Below are positions 54,734 through 63,925 of a stretch of DNA of 64,000 bases, piece by piece. This stretch comes from Leptolyngbya sp. KIOST-1 (GTDB taxonomy: Bacteria > Cyanobacteriota > Cyanobacteriia > Phormidesmidales > Phormidesmidaceae). The stretch's first letter is position 1. The number at the start of each line of letters is the position of its first letter. The translations under genes were made by a program, and so were the position numbers. The stretch covers positions 2,108,001-2,172,000 of the forward strand of contig NZ_JQFA01000002.1 in the NCBI RefSeq assembly GCF_000763385.1, read 5' to 3'. The notes under the pieces are model-generated. The model saw only the letters and a program-made list of their open reading frames with translations. It had not been told where the DNA came from and did no database searches.

Positions 54734-55170
54734 CAGGTTTCCTCCTGCCTGGCTTCACGCAGGGCGCGCAGCCGATCGGCGATCGCATCCAGTTGCTCTA
54801 GCTCGGCCACGTCGAGGCTGTCGGCAAAGGCGGCCACAATGTCGGGGCTGCCCACCGCCAAAAAACTCTGGAGTTGCTGGTGGGCGGTCAGCGCCTGGGC
54901 CTCCTGTTGGGTCACCGTGGGCTGCCAGCGGTAGAGGCGACGGGTCTTCTCCTGGCGAATGGTTTCCCGCCGCAGCCAGCCCTTTTTGGCCAGCCGCTGG
55001 AGCACCGTGGTGATCGATGCCTGGGTGAGGTCGCGATCGGGGTCGGCCAGAATGTGGTCGTGAATAGCTTTGACCGTGGCCCCGCCCCTGGCCCAGATGA
55101 TGGCCAGAATTTCGGTCTCCAGCGGGCCGAGGGAGAGCTGATGGGGTCGGTGACGGGGCAGGGGAGCCAT
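54733..55170 (-). CDS. petR: BlaI/CopY-family transcriptional repressor, PetR-like
   Basis: 145 aa winged-helix repressor. Typical text: LGPLETEILAIIWARGGATVKAIHDHIL, then LTQASITTVLQRLAKKGWLRRE with the recognition helix, and YRWQPTVTQQEAQ. The C-terminal helices dimerise. Start ATG 55170 (MAPLPRHR); the frame remains open to 55263 but those residues are not family-like. It is divergent from petJ and translationally coupled to petP. In Synechocystis PetR represses petJ and activates petE in copper; here the operators are presumably in 55171-55343. Confidence 0.9.
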   Translation of the reverse strand: MAPLPRHRPHQLSLGPLETEILAIIWARGGATVKAIHDHILADPDRDLTQASITTVLQRLAKKGWLRRETIRQEKTRRLYRWQPTVTQQEAQALTAHQQLQSFLAVGSPDIVAAFADSLDVAELEQLDAIADRLRALREARQEET

Positions 55171-55343
55171 AGCGGCGCTGGCGAAGGGAGCAGGACTGGG
55201 CAATAAGCCCCAGTTTAGGGGATGGGGAGAGGTCTGCCCAGGCGATCGCGTTACAGTTCGCAATAGTTGACGGACTGTCTTTTGATCGAAATGGCCCTTA
55301 CCCGGAGAATTTTGCCAGAGAGGATTTTGGACTGTGAACGGTA
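55171..55343. promoter_or_regulatory. petR-petJ divergent promoter region with ACTGT elements
   Basis: A petJ promoter candidate is TTGATC (55282-55287), 17 nt, GAGAAT (55305-55310). Three copies of ACTGT or its complement lie at 55253 (inverted), 55274 and 55331; the first two form an inverted pair with centre spacing of about 21 nt. They flank the promoter and are candidate PetR half-sites. I cannot recall the PetR consensus well enough to match it. Confidence 0.5.
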
Positions 55344-55676
55344 ATGAGAAAACTTGCTTTCACCCTGGCGGCGGTGCTGATTGGCGTCGCCCTCTGGATG
55401 GCACCGGCGGCCCAGGCGGCTGATCTGGCCCACGGCGGCCAAATTTTTGGCAACAACTGCGCGGCCTGCCACATTGGCGGCGGCAACGTGGTAAATGGGG
55501 CCAAAACTCTGAAACAGGCCGACCTAGAGAAATATGACATGGCCTCGATCGAGGCGATTACCACCCAGGTGACCAACGGCAAAAATGCCATGCCTGCCTT
55601 CAAGGGGCGGCTGAGCGACGAGGACATTGCCGATGTCGCCGCCTACGTGCTCAGCCAGGCTGAGCAGGGTTGGTAG
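55344..55676 (+). CDS. petJ: Cytochrome c6
   Basis: 110 aa precursor; a soluble lumenal carrier between cytochrome b6f and photosystem I or oxidase. The signal peptide ends in APAAQA near residue 25, followed by [13 protein letters not shown]. Heme attachment is CAACH (C39, C42, H43) and the axial Met lies in [10 protein letters not shown]. The length is normal (about 85 mature). It is used when copper is scarce in place of plastocyanin; petR and petP directly upstream on the other strand fit this. No petE in the window. Confidence 0.97.
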   Translation: MRKLAFTLAAVLIGVALWMAPAAQAADLAHGGQIFGNNCAACHIGGGNVVNGAKTLKQADLEKYDMASIEAITTQVTNGKNAMPAFKGRLSDEDIADVAAYVLSQAEQGW

Positions 55677-55704
55677 GGTCAGTTTTTTATCTCCAGTGCC
55701 CCCG

Positions 55705-55743
55705 CCCTGCTTGCCGTAAACACCTCTGCAAGCGGGGTTTTTT
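55705..55743 (+). terminator. Intrinsic terminator of petJ
   Basis: Arms CCCTGCTTGC (55705-55714) and GCAAGCGGGG (55728-55737) with one wobble, followed by six T residues. Confidence 0.88.
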
Positions 55744-55775
55744 GTCGTTAGGGCTGATGGCCAGAGGTCGAACTT

Positions 55776-56561
55776 ATGGGTATTTCCCGACTGATAGCGG
55801 GCTGTTTGGGGCTGCTGCTCAGCCTGGGCTGGCCAGGATTGGCCCAGGCAGAGGCACTGTCTGCGCCCATCGCCCCCGGCGATCGCTGTTTCATAGCTGT
55901 GCAGCAGGAGCGCTACGAGGAGGCGATCGCCCTCTGCTCCCAGGCTCTCCAGCTCGATGCCGCCGCTGCCGACTACCGCCTCAACCGGGGCTTAGCCCTC
56001 TATCGCACAGGCCAGTATGCCCAGGCGCTGGTGGACAACACCCAGGTCTTGGCGGCCCATCCCAAGGACTACCGGGCCTTCTACAACCGGGGACTCGTGC
56101 GGGTGGCCCTGCACGATTTCCAAAGGGCGATCGCCGATTTTGACCAGGCGGCTGCCCTGGCCTCCGATCCCGACGCCCTGGGCGACATCTACGACGATCG
56201 AGGTCTGGCGAAGCTGATGGCCGCCCAGCCCCAGGCGGCCCTGGGCGACTTTGACCAGGCCCTGGCCATCAATGGCCACGATACGCGGGCGCTGTACAAC
56301 CACGGCTGCGCCTGCCACCAACTGGGCCGCCTCAACGAGGCCCTGGCCGATCTGAATCAGGTGCTGGCCCTGGAGCCCGACCACGCCCGCACCTACCTGA
56401 AGCGGGGAGTAATGCGGCAGTCCCTGGGCGATCGCACCGGCAGCCTGGCCGATCTGCGTCAGGCCGCCGCCTGCGCCCAGGCCCAGGGACACCCCCACCT
56501 GCACCACTACATCCTCACCCTGCTCCATGAGTGGCAAACCCCCAGCACCCAGCTGGGCTAG
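55776..56561 (+). CDS. Secreted TPR-repeat protein
   Basis: 261 aa. A signal peptide (RLIAGCLGLLLSLGWPGLAQA) is followed by about five to six tetratricopeptide repeats. Typical TPR text includes RYEEAIALCSQALQLD, QYAQALVDNTQVLAAHPKDYRAFYNRG, PQAALGDFDQALAINGHD and RLNEALADLNQVLALEPDHARTYLKRG (the latter divided). It is a protein-protein interaction domain in the periplasm or lumen. Partner unknown. Directly between petJ and the His-rich gene on the same strand, each with its own terminator, so independently transcribed. Confidence 0.85.
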   Translation: MGISRLIAGCLGLLLSLGWPGLAQAEALSAPIAPGDRCFIAVQQERYEEAIALCSQALQLDAAAADYRLNRGLALYRTGQYAQALVDNTQVLAAHPKDYRAFYNRGLVRVALHDFQRAIADFDQAAALASDPDALGDIYDDRGLAKLMAAQPQAALGDFDQALAINGHDTRALYNHGCACHQLGRLNEALADLNQVLALEPDHARTYLKRGVMRQSLGDRTGSLADLRQAAACAQAQGHPHLHHYILTLLHEWQTPSTQLG

Positions 56562-56606
56562 GCCCTGGGGCTAGGCTCAACCCACCTGGGCCTAGCTGTT
56601 TTTTTC
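56557..56606 (+). terminator. Terminator of the TPR gene
   Basis: GCTAGGCCC (56557-56565) and GGGCCTAGC (56588-56596) pair perfectly around a 22-nt loop, then TGTTTTTTT. The left arm overlaps the stop codon. Confidence 0.85.
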
Positions 56607-56642
56607 ACCAAGCTGTTTATTTACTGACCTGACCGATACACC

Positions 56643-57182
56643 ATGCAACGTTCAACTGTTTCCACGGCAACGATTCAAACGGCGGTGGCCAAACCCGCCC
56701 TGGCTCTACTCACCCTGGCCCTGGTTCTAGGTGGTGCCCCTTCCCCCACCCCCGCCGACCCTGGCCACGGCCAAGCCGCCCATGATCAGAGCGAAGGCCA
56801 CGGCCACAGCGAAGGGCAGGGACACTCCCCCCACGGCCACCACGGCCACAGCACTCTGGAAATTCCGGCGGGTCAGCCCGTGCCAACGGTGACGCTAATG
56901 GTGCATCCCGACCCGGTGCGGGGGTGGAACGTAGAAATCCAGACCACCAACTTTCGCTTTGCCCCCGAAGCGGTCAACCAGGCCAACCAGCCAGGCGCGG
57001 GCCATGGCCACCTCTACATCAATGGGGAATACCACTCGCGGGTCTACGGCCCCTGGCTACACCTGCCCAGCCTCCCCAGCGGGCGGCACGAGTTGACCGT
57101 CAGCCTCAATGCCAACGACCACGCTGCGCTTACCCACAATGGTCAAAATATTAAGTCTACCGCCGTGGTCGAGGTACCCTAG
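56643..57182 (+). CDS. Secreted His-rich protein, probable metal binder
   Basis: 179 aa. A signal-like segment (LALLTLALVLGGAPSPTPA) is followed at about residues 40-70 by a His/Gly tract (GHGQAAHDQSEGHGHSEG, then HSPHGHHGHST) with about ten His in 30 residues. The folded C-terminal domain carries GAGHGHLYINGEYHSRVYG, PWLHLPSLPSGRHEL and NANDHAALTHNGQ, a beta-sandwich-like pattern with its own conserved-looking His residues. I do not recognise a named family. Copper or zinc binding is inferred from His density and the neighbouring petJ-petR-petP. No Cys or Met motif suggests a cupredoxin. Confidence 0.7.
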   Translation: MQRSTVSTATIQTAVAKPALALLTLALVLGGAPSPTPADPGHGQAAHDQSEGHGHSEGQGHSPHGHHGHSTLEIPAGQPVPTVTLMVHPDPVRGWNVEIQTTNFRFAPEAVNQANQPGAGHGHLYINGEYHSRVYGPWLHLPSLPSGRHELTVSLNANDHAALTHNGQNIKSTAVVEVP

Positions 57183-57217
57183 CCGGGTTACTTGAGGCCA
57201 AGACCCTAGACTGTCGA

Positions 57218-57247
57218 TGCCCTGGTGGAGTAATTACCATCGGGGCA
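57218..57247 (+). promoter_or_regulatory. Stem-loop upstream of coiled-coil twin 2
   Basis: TGCCCTGGTGG and CCATCGGGGCA pair over 11 bp with two wobbles at different positions from those of the 52485 stem. T-rich bases follow. It may be the terminator of the His-rich gene, but its match to the other twin is close. Confidence 0.6.
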
Positions 57248-57305
57248 TTCTTTATAGAGAAGAGCAGTGCGCCGCTCCTATCCGCTAAGCTAGACCTAGA
57301 CCTGA

Positions 57306-57731
57306 ATGACTCCGTGGCTCAACTTCCTATCGCTGATTCCGGCCACCACGGTGACGGTACTCCTGATCAGCATTGCCTTTCTGCGGTTCTACAATGAGCA
57401 AGACTTCACCCTTCTCGGCCTCATCGCCAACCCCAGAACCTGGAGCAACCGACTCACTGTGGCGGCCCTCGTGGCTGCGATTAGTAATTTCTGCATTGAG
57501 TGGGACGGTCGAAACCGAGAAGCAAACCGCCTGGCTGAAGAAGCACAACGCCGACTTGAGGAAGAGCAACAAAGACTTGCGGCAGAAGAACAGGCGTCTC
57601 GCCGAGCTGCAGTCGAAGTTGAACGAGATCTTGCACTCCTGAGCTACCTGGCTGACCCATCGGCGGAAAACCAGCGCAAGCTGACCCAAGTGCTAGCGTT
57701 GCTCAACGACTATCGGGACTCTCTTGGCTAA
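57306..57731 (+). CDS. Membrane-anchored coiled-coil protein, twin 2
   Basis: 141 aa, paralog of the protein at 52575. It shares the N-terminal double hydrophobic anchor (ATTVTVLLISIAFLRFYNEQ; RLTVAALVAAISNFCIEW) and the C-terminal region (DLALLSYLADPSAENQRKL), but the heptad rod has only about two units (AEEAQRR, LEEEQQR). The ATG lies 14 nt after the same ATCCGCTAAGCTA motif as in twin 1, at identical distance. Differences in the first codons are silent, differences in the next 36 codons are few, so the divergence is patchy. No function is known. Confidence 0.78.
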   Translation: MTPWLNFLSLIPATTVTVLLISIAFLRFYNEQDFTLLGLIANPRTWSNRLTVAALVAAISNFCIEWDGRNREANRLAEEAQRRLEEEQQRLAAEEQASRRAAVEVERDLALLSYLADPSAENQRKLTQVLALLNDYRDSLG

Positions 57732-57783
57732 ACACCTAAGAGCAAGTCCGACTCACCAAACTCCGGTTCAAAACCGATATCTG

Positions 57784-57812
57784 GTAGGGGCGTAGCAATG
57801 CAACGCCCTGCC
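57784..57812. repeat. GTAGGGGCGT-ACGCCCTGC imperfect palindrome
   Basis: Arms GTAGGGGCGT and ACGCCCTGC around a 9-nt loop; same family as the element at 47217. It lies between convergent genes and could stop transcription. Confidence 0.5.
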
Positions 57813-57813
57813 G

Positions 57814-58716
57814 CTATTGAGTCAGGTTTGTCAGCACCCAATCACGCAGCAGGCTGTTGACCTGGTCGGGCACCTCATCGTGGGGGCAGTGGCCCGCCTG
57901 GAGGTAGTGCTCGGTCAAGTCTGGGTAGTGCTGGCGAAACTGGGCCCCTTTGTCCCGACAGTTCATCCAGGGGTCGCCCTCGCCCCAGAGCATCAATAAA
58001 GGACAGGAGAGCTTTTTCAGAAGTTCGTCCACCTTTTCGCCCTGGCGGGACTTGAACACCGAGGCAAATACCCTGGGGGCACCGGGGTCGAGGGCGGGGC
58101 GGCGAATGTCTTCCACCAGCTGGTCGGTAATGGCGGTTTTGTCCAGGTAGACCTGCCGGAGGGTGCGGCGGATGATGGCGGGCTGGCGCACGTACTGAAA
58201 CAGCAGCCAACTGGGCAGCGGTTGCAGCATCAGGGATTGGATTGCTTTTGCGATCGGGTTGGGGGGCGGCGGTGGGGTTTGGGCCGGGGTGGAGAAGGGC
58301 CCGGCGCTGTTGAGCAGCACCAGCCCGGCGGCGGACTCGGGGTGGTTGGCAGCCACGCACAGGGAGGCGTAGCCGCCGAGGGAGTTGCCCGCCAGCACCA
58401 CCGGACGACCGATCACCTCGGTGATGAACTCGTGGAGCTGGGCCTGCCACAGGTCGCCGCTGTAGTGCCAGTCGGGCTTGGCCGATCGCCCAAAGCCCAG
58501 CAGATCGATCGCCCATACCTGGAAGTCAGCCTGGAGGCCCTGAATGTTTTTGCGCCAGTGGTCAGTGGAGGCCCCAAAGCCGTGAACCAGCAGCAGGGGG
58601 GGGCGGTCATCCCGCGATTCCCCCGCGACGACGTGGTGGATGGCCTGGTCGCGCCAGTACCAGTAGGTGCCTTCCGGGGTAGGGCGAGTCGCTTGAGCGG
58701 TAGCAGCAGTGGCCAT
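57814..58716 (-). CDS. Alpha/beta hydrolase
   Basis: 300 aa. The fold markers are LLLVHGFGASTDHWRKN (oxyanion region), AIDLLGFGRS, nucleophile elbow GNSLGGYAS, Asp in WGEGDPWMN and His in AGHCPHDE, giving a complete Ser-Asp-His triad. Related cyanobacterial proteins are annotated as haloalkane dehalogenase-like or epoxide hydrolase-like, without known substrate; plant relatives include plastid chlorophyll-metabolism hydrolases. The frame opens at 58818, but ATG 58716 (MATAATAQ) is the family-like start. No signal peptide. Confidence 0.92.
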   Translation of the reverse strand: MATAATAQATRPTPEGTYWYWRDQAIHHVVAGESRDDRPPLLLVHGFGASTDHWRKNIQGLQADFQVWAIDLLGFGRSAKPDWHYSGDLWQAQLHEFITEVIGRPVVLAGNSLGGYASLCVAANHPESAAGLVLLNSAGPFSTPAQTPPPPPNPIAKAIQSLMLQPLPSWLLFQYVRQPAIIRRTLRQVYLDKTAITDQLVEDIRRPALDPGAPRVFASVFKSRQGEKVDELLKKLSCPLLMLWGEGDPWMNCRDKGAQFRQHYPDLTEHYLQAGHCPHDEVPDQVNSLLRDWVLTNLTQ

Positions 58717-58850
58717 AGAGCTTGGGTGACGGTTTCGTAAACATACATTAACTAAAATGGTAGCGAATCTGGGCAGGGTAGGCCTGGTAAGGATGACAAA
58801 ACGCCGAATACCAGGCATTGTTGCAGTGGAATCTTCTTAAGCCCCCGCCT

Positions 58851-60335
58851 ATGGCTGCCCTATCTCGCCCTCGTCGATCGTCGCGCCGGTCGGCCAACGG
58901 CCGCGAATTTTCTAAGTACGATGCCCGCCGCGTGAAATCGCTGTGGTTTGAGCGGCTGATGGCGATCGCAGCCCTGCTGAACCTGGCTCTGGTGATTGGC
59001 GATCTCAGCTACATTCCCCTGCGGGATCTATACCTGCGATTTTTACCTGGAATCACCACCTGGTACGGCGAGAGCTTCAAAGGTATTGAGCCCCACCGGT
59101 TTACGGCCAACTACCTGGCTACGGTCGACGACCTGGAGCGCCAGGTGTCAGAGACCGGGTTGACGTCGCCAGCAGCCCAGGCAATTTTGGCCGACTTGCA
59201 GCAGCAGAGTGCGGCCATGATCAGCGAGAATCCCTTTCAACTGGCCAATCGCTCGGGCAACCTGGAGCGGATTAAGAACAGTCTGCGCGAGCGCATGGAC
59301 AACGACTCGGCTACCGACTCTTTTGTCGAGTTCTGGAGCGTGGGCCACCTCAGCGCGGCGGGCTTTCCGGCAGAAATTGCCTTTTTCAACCGCGAAATCC
59401 GCCCATTGATCAACACCAATTTCTTTCGCCATACTGCGGTTCACGGCGGCTTTGTCGATCAGTTCTGGCGCATCGATATCTGGTTTAACCTGCTGTTTGC
59501 CCTGGAGCTATTGGCCCGCAGCATCTACCTCGATCGCCGCTACAAAAACTTCACCTGGCGCGATGCGGTGCTCTGGCGCTGGTACGACCTGCTGCTAATT
59601 GTGCCCTTCAGCGCCCTGCGCCTGCCCTGGCTGGCCCTATCGCGGCTGATCCCGGTCACCATTCGCATCAACCAGTCCAACCTGATCGACCTGGACCCGG
59701 TTCAAAATAGCATCAGCCGGTTTGTGATCAGTCAGGTGGCGGTGGAAATTACCGAAATTGTGGTGCTGCGGATCATCGACCAGATGCAGGCCCTGGTGCG
59801 CGACGGCAGCCTCACCCAGCGGCTGCTGGAGCCCGCGGAGAGCCGTCGCTACATCGATGTCAGCGGCATGAATGACCTTGAAGTGCTGGCCCAGCGATTG
59901 GCGGCCCTGACGGTCTACAACGTGCTGCCCCAGGTCAAACCCGAACTCGATGACCTGCTCAAGCACACCGTCACCCAGGCCTTTGATCGCGCCCCCGGCT
60001 ACCAGGGGTTTCGGCAGCTTCCCGGGATTGGCGGATTGCCCGACCAGGTGGCCCAACTGGTGGTGGCCCAGCTTTCAGCCAATGTCTACGGCATGGTTAG
60101 GGGATCGCTTGAAAATGAGACCGGGGGCGAGAAAACCCAGGCGCTGATTGACAAGCTGGCGGAGACCTTTAAACTCCAGCTCAGGGAGAACGAAAACATT
60201 GAAGAACTGGAAGCCCTGGTGGTGAATTTTCTGGAGGAGTTTAAGCTCAACTACGTCAAACGGTTGGCCGCCGAAGATGTCGATCGCCTGATCGAAGAGC
60301 GCTACCAGATCTACAACGTCACCCAGGGCCAGTAG
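58851..60335 (+). CDS. Conserved cyanobacterial membrane protein with voltage-sensor-like segment
   Basis: 494 aa. Helices are predicted at about 35-55 (LMAIAALLNLALVIGDLSYI) and 208-226 (IDIWFNLLFALELLARSIYL), then 243-275 with WRWYDLLLIVPFSALRLPW and LSRLIPVTIRI. This last part, an acidic helix followed by Trp-Arg-Trp-Tyr-Asp and an Arg-bearing helix, resembles S2-S4 of voltage sensors, but the Arg spacing is not the regular three. A soluble C-terminal half of about 220 residues follows, rich in Leu/Glu (DDLLKHTVTQAFDR, ENIEELEALVVNFLEEF). The family is unknown to me. ATG 58851 (MAALSRPRRS) is preferred to 58818. Confidence 0.72.
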   Translation: MAALSRPRRSSRRSANGREFSKYDARRVKSLWFERLMAIAALLNLALVIGDLSYIPLRDLYLRFLPGITTWYGESFKGIEPHRFTANYLATVDDLERQVSETGLTSPAAQAILADLQQQSAAMISENPFQLANRSGNLERIKNSLRERMDNDSATDSFVEFWSVGHLSAAGFPAEIAFFNREIRPLINTNFFRHTAVHGGFVDQFWRIDIWFNLLFALELLARSIYLDRRYKNFTWRDAVLWRWYDLLLIVPFSALRLPWLALSRLIPVTIRINQSNLIDLDPVQNSISRFVISQVAVEITEIVVLRIIDQMQALVRDGSLTQRLLEPAESRRYIDVSGMNDLEVLAQRLAALTVYNVLPQVKPELDDLLKHTVTQAFDRAPGYQGFRQLPGIGGLPDQVAQLVVAQLSANVYGMVRGSLENETGGEKTQALIDKLAETFKLQLRENENIEELEALVVNFLEEFKLNYVKRLAAEDVDRLIEERYQIYNVTQGQ

Positions 60336-60588
60336 GGGGCGATCGCCACCGGGCTACAACCGTGGATGAATAGACTCAGGTTCCTCGATCCCCTCCCAAA
60401 GACGGACGCGCCGAAGTGCTATCTCCTCCCTGTACTTCTCCACGGGGATAGAGAGATAGCGCTATCCGGCGCTGCTATGGTTAGCAAAACTGAGCAGTAC
60501 GGATGAGAGCGGGCCATTTTGCCCTAATAACTCTCCAACGCGCTCAACCTTGGCCCGACCTTGGCCCAACTTTGGGAGGATAATAACG

Positions 60589-61116
60589 ATGTCTACTCGC
60601 AATCGAAAAACCGACGATATCCGCAGTCGCGACTTTGAATCATCCATTAACACTCGACCCGTGACCAACGATGAAGTTGCCTACCGCAATGGTTACGTGC
60701 GGGGCAAGTCGGCGGAGCAGCTAGAGCAAGAGCGGCGACGGGCCACAGAAGCCAGAATCTATGAAGAAAATGCCCGCCTGCGATCCGATAACGGTGTGTC
60801 TGCTGGCTTGATTTTGGGCCTGGCCCTGGCGGCTTTGGCGGCTGTGATTGGCGGTCTCATCTACGTCTACAGCGAAGAGACGAACCCAGGAGCCGTCACC
60901 CCTACCCCTGAAGCGACCAGCCCCGAACCAGCTACCAACGAGACTACGATTATTGAGCGCACAATTGAGCGGACCCAGGAAGTGATCCCGTCCCCGGCTC
61001 CCGTGCAAACGCCGGAGGTAAATGTCGAACTGAATACCCCGGCTCCCGCCCCCGCCCAACCTGAGCCCGCCACCAACCAGGCTCAACCTGCCCCAGCGGA
61101 AGGGACAGCCAACTAG
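60589..61116 (+). CDS. Single-span protein with Pro/Ala/Thr-rich tail
   Basis: 175 aa. An N-terminal cytoplasmic part has NDEVAYRNGYVRGKSAEQLEQERRRATEARIYEENARL, a recurring cyanobacterial motif of unknown meaning. One transmembrane helix lies at about 70-92 (AGLILGLALAALAAVIGGLIYVY). The outside tail is repetitive TPTPEATSPEPATNE and PAPAPAQPEPATNQAQ, likely extended. A good ribosome site (GGGAGG) precedes ATG 60589, after a direct repeat of CCTTGGCCC. Possibly a cell-envelope spanning protein; no function known. Confidence 0.72.
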   Translation: MSTRNRKTDDIRSRDFESSINTRPVTNDEVAYRNGYVRGKSAEQLEQERRRATEARIYEENARLRSDNGVSAGLILGLALAALAAVIGGLIYVYSEETNPGAVTPTPEATSPEPATNETTIIERTIERTQEVIPSPAPVQTPEVNVELNTPAPAPAQPEPATNQAQPAPAEGTAN

Positions 61117-61188
61117 ACTCCCGTCGAAACCCTCAGAGGGCCTATCTTAGAGAGGCTTGTCCCTAAACTGACCCTCTAAACTGACGCT

Positions 61189-61854
61189 ATGGGTACCTAC
61201 CTGATTACCGGAGCCAACCGCGGCATTGGTTACGAATACTGTCGGCAGATCCAGCGGCGGGGCGATTGCGCGATCGCGGTCTGCCGTCAGCCCTCCAGCG
61301 AGCTAAAAAAGCTGGGCATCCAGGTCGAAACCGGGGTAAACATCACCGATGCTGCCTCGGTGAGCGACCTGGCCCAGCGGCTAAGTGGGATGGCAATCGA
61401 TGTTTTGATCAACAATGCGGGGATTCTGCACCGCGTCACTCTGGAAGATCTGGACTTCGACAGCATTCGGCAGCAGTTTGAGGTCAACGCGATCGGCCCG
61501 CTGCGGGTTACCCAGGCGTTGTTGCCCAACCTGTCCCCGGGTGCAAAGGTCGGCCTGATGACCAGCCGCATGGGCTCGATCGCCGACAACACCTCCGGCG
61601 GTTCCTACGGCTACCGCATGTCGAAGGTGGCGCTGTCGATGGCGGGCAAGTCTTTGGCCCACGACCTTAAACCCAGGGGCATTGCCGTGGCCATCTTGCA
61701 TCCAGGGCTGGTGCAAACCCGCATGACAGGCTTTACCAACAGCGGCATTACTCCCGCCGAGTCGGTGGAGGGACTGCTGGCCCGCATCGATGCGCTCAAT
61801 TTAGAAAACACCGGCACCTTCTGGCATTCCAACGGCGAAGGGTTGCCCTGGTAA
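61189..61854 (+). CDS. Short-chain dehydrogenase/reductase
   Basis: 221 aa Rossmann-fold oxidoreductase. The NAD(P) site is ITGANRGIGYEY, the structural motif INNAG, and the catalytic Ser, Tyr and Lys lie in LMTSRMGSIADNTSG and YGYRMSKVAL. The C-terminal LHPGLVQTRM is typical of the csgA-like subgroup. Substrate unknown. It converges with tocopherol cyclase, 11 nt apart. Confidence 0.92.
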   Translation: MGTYLITGANRGIGYEYCRQIQRRGDCAIAVCRQPSSELKKLGIQVETGVNITDAASVSDLAQRLSGMAIDVLINNAGILHRVTLEDLDFDSIRQQFEVNAIGPLRVTQALLPNLSPGAKVGLMTSRMGSIADNTSGGSYGYRMSKVALSMAGKSLAHDLKPRGIAVAILHPGLVQTRMTGFTNSGITPAESVEGLLARIDALNLENTGTFWHSNGEGLPW

Positions 61855-61865
61855 AGGGACTGGCC

Positions 61866-63116
<1,251 letters not shown>

Positions 63117-63166
63117 TCAGCCTAGGGATTCTGCTCCCTGAAACAGCCTATTTCCTTAAAAACTTC

Positions 63167-63925
63167 TCAGTCTTCTACCCAGCGGGGCACGTACTGCCAG
63201 CCGTTGCGAATTTCATCGCGGTACTGCTGGTGATTGGGCTGCTTTTCCTCTACCAGTTTCCAAAACGCGGCGGAATGGTTCATATGCACCGTGTGGCACA
63301 GCTCGTGGACAAAGACGTAGTGCACCAACTCCGGCGGCAAAAACAGCAGCTTGTAATTGAGGCTGATATTTTTGTTGGAGGAACAGCTGGCCCAACGGGT
63401 CTTTTGGCCCCGGATGGAAACCCGGCTAAAGGGCAGGTTGACCACAAAACTTAGCTCGCGCAACCAGGGGGCAAACTCGGCTCGGGCTTTGCGGCTCAGC
63501 CACTGGCGCAGCAGTTCGCTGCAGGCGGCGCTATCTTCGACCGGGCCGCGCAGCAGCAGGGTTTGGGGTGCGCTCTGGGTCATGGCCAGGGTGCGCGAGG
63601 GGAAGGGCTGGTAGTGAACCTGCCAGGTCTGGTGGCGCGATCGCAGCTCAATTTGCCCTGGTTTGTCCTCAAAGTGGGCTTCGGCCAGGGTGGCGGTTTG
63701 GTGAGCCAGCCGCTGGCGCGATCGCCACAGCCAGTCCCGGCGGCGGTGCAGCAGTTCCGGCACCTGGCTGTGGTCAAAGCCGCTGGGAACGACGACCTCG
63801 ATCTGACCATCGAGGTGTAGCTTGATGGAGACATGGCGGGCGCGAACGCTCTCTCGAATTCGGTAGTCGGGCAGCGCCCCCGGGTCAGCGGGAAAAAGCT
63901 GGAGCTGTTCGGAGGATTCAGCCAT
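63167..63925 (-). CDS. YgjP/DUF45-type metallopeptidase (M48-like)
   Basis: 252 aa. The zinc motif HELCH is in YVFVHELCHTVHMNHSAAFW, with a further acidic ligand likely in KLVEEKQP. The preceding FSRVSIRGQKTRWASCSSNKNISLN is the DUF45 (WLM) signature. Enzymes of this group are cytoplasmic; their substrates are not known. The N-terminal 160 residues are more variable. Ends 191 nt after the tocopherol cyclase start. Confidence 0.9.
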   Translation of the reverse strand: MAESSEQLQLFPADPGALPDYRIRESVRARHVSIKLHLDGQIEVVVPSGFDHSQVPELLHRRRDWLWRSRQRLAHQTATLAEAHFEDKPGQIELRSRHQTWQVHYQPFPSRTLAMTQSAPQTLLLRGPVEDSAACSELLRQWLSRKARAEFAPWLRELSFVVNLPFSRVSIRGQKTRWASCSSNKNISLNYKLLFLPPELVHYVFVHELCHTVHMNHSAAFWKLVEEKQPNHQQYRDEIRNGWQYVPRWVED

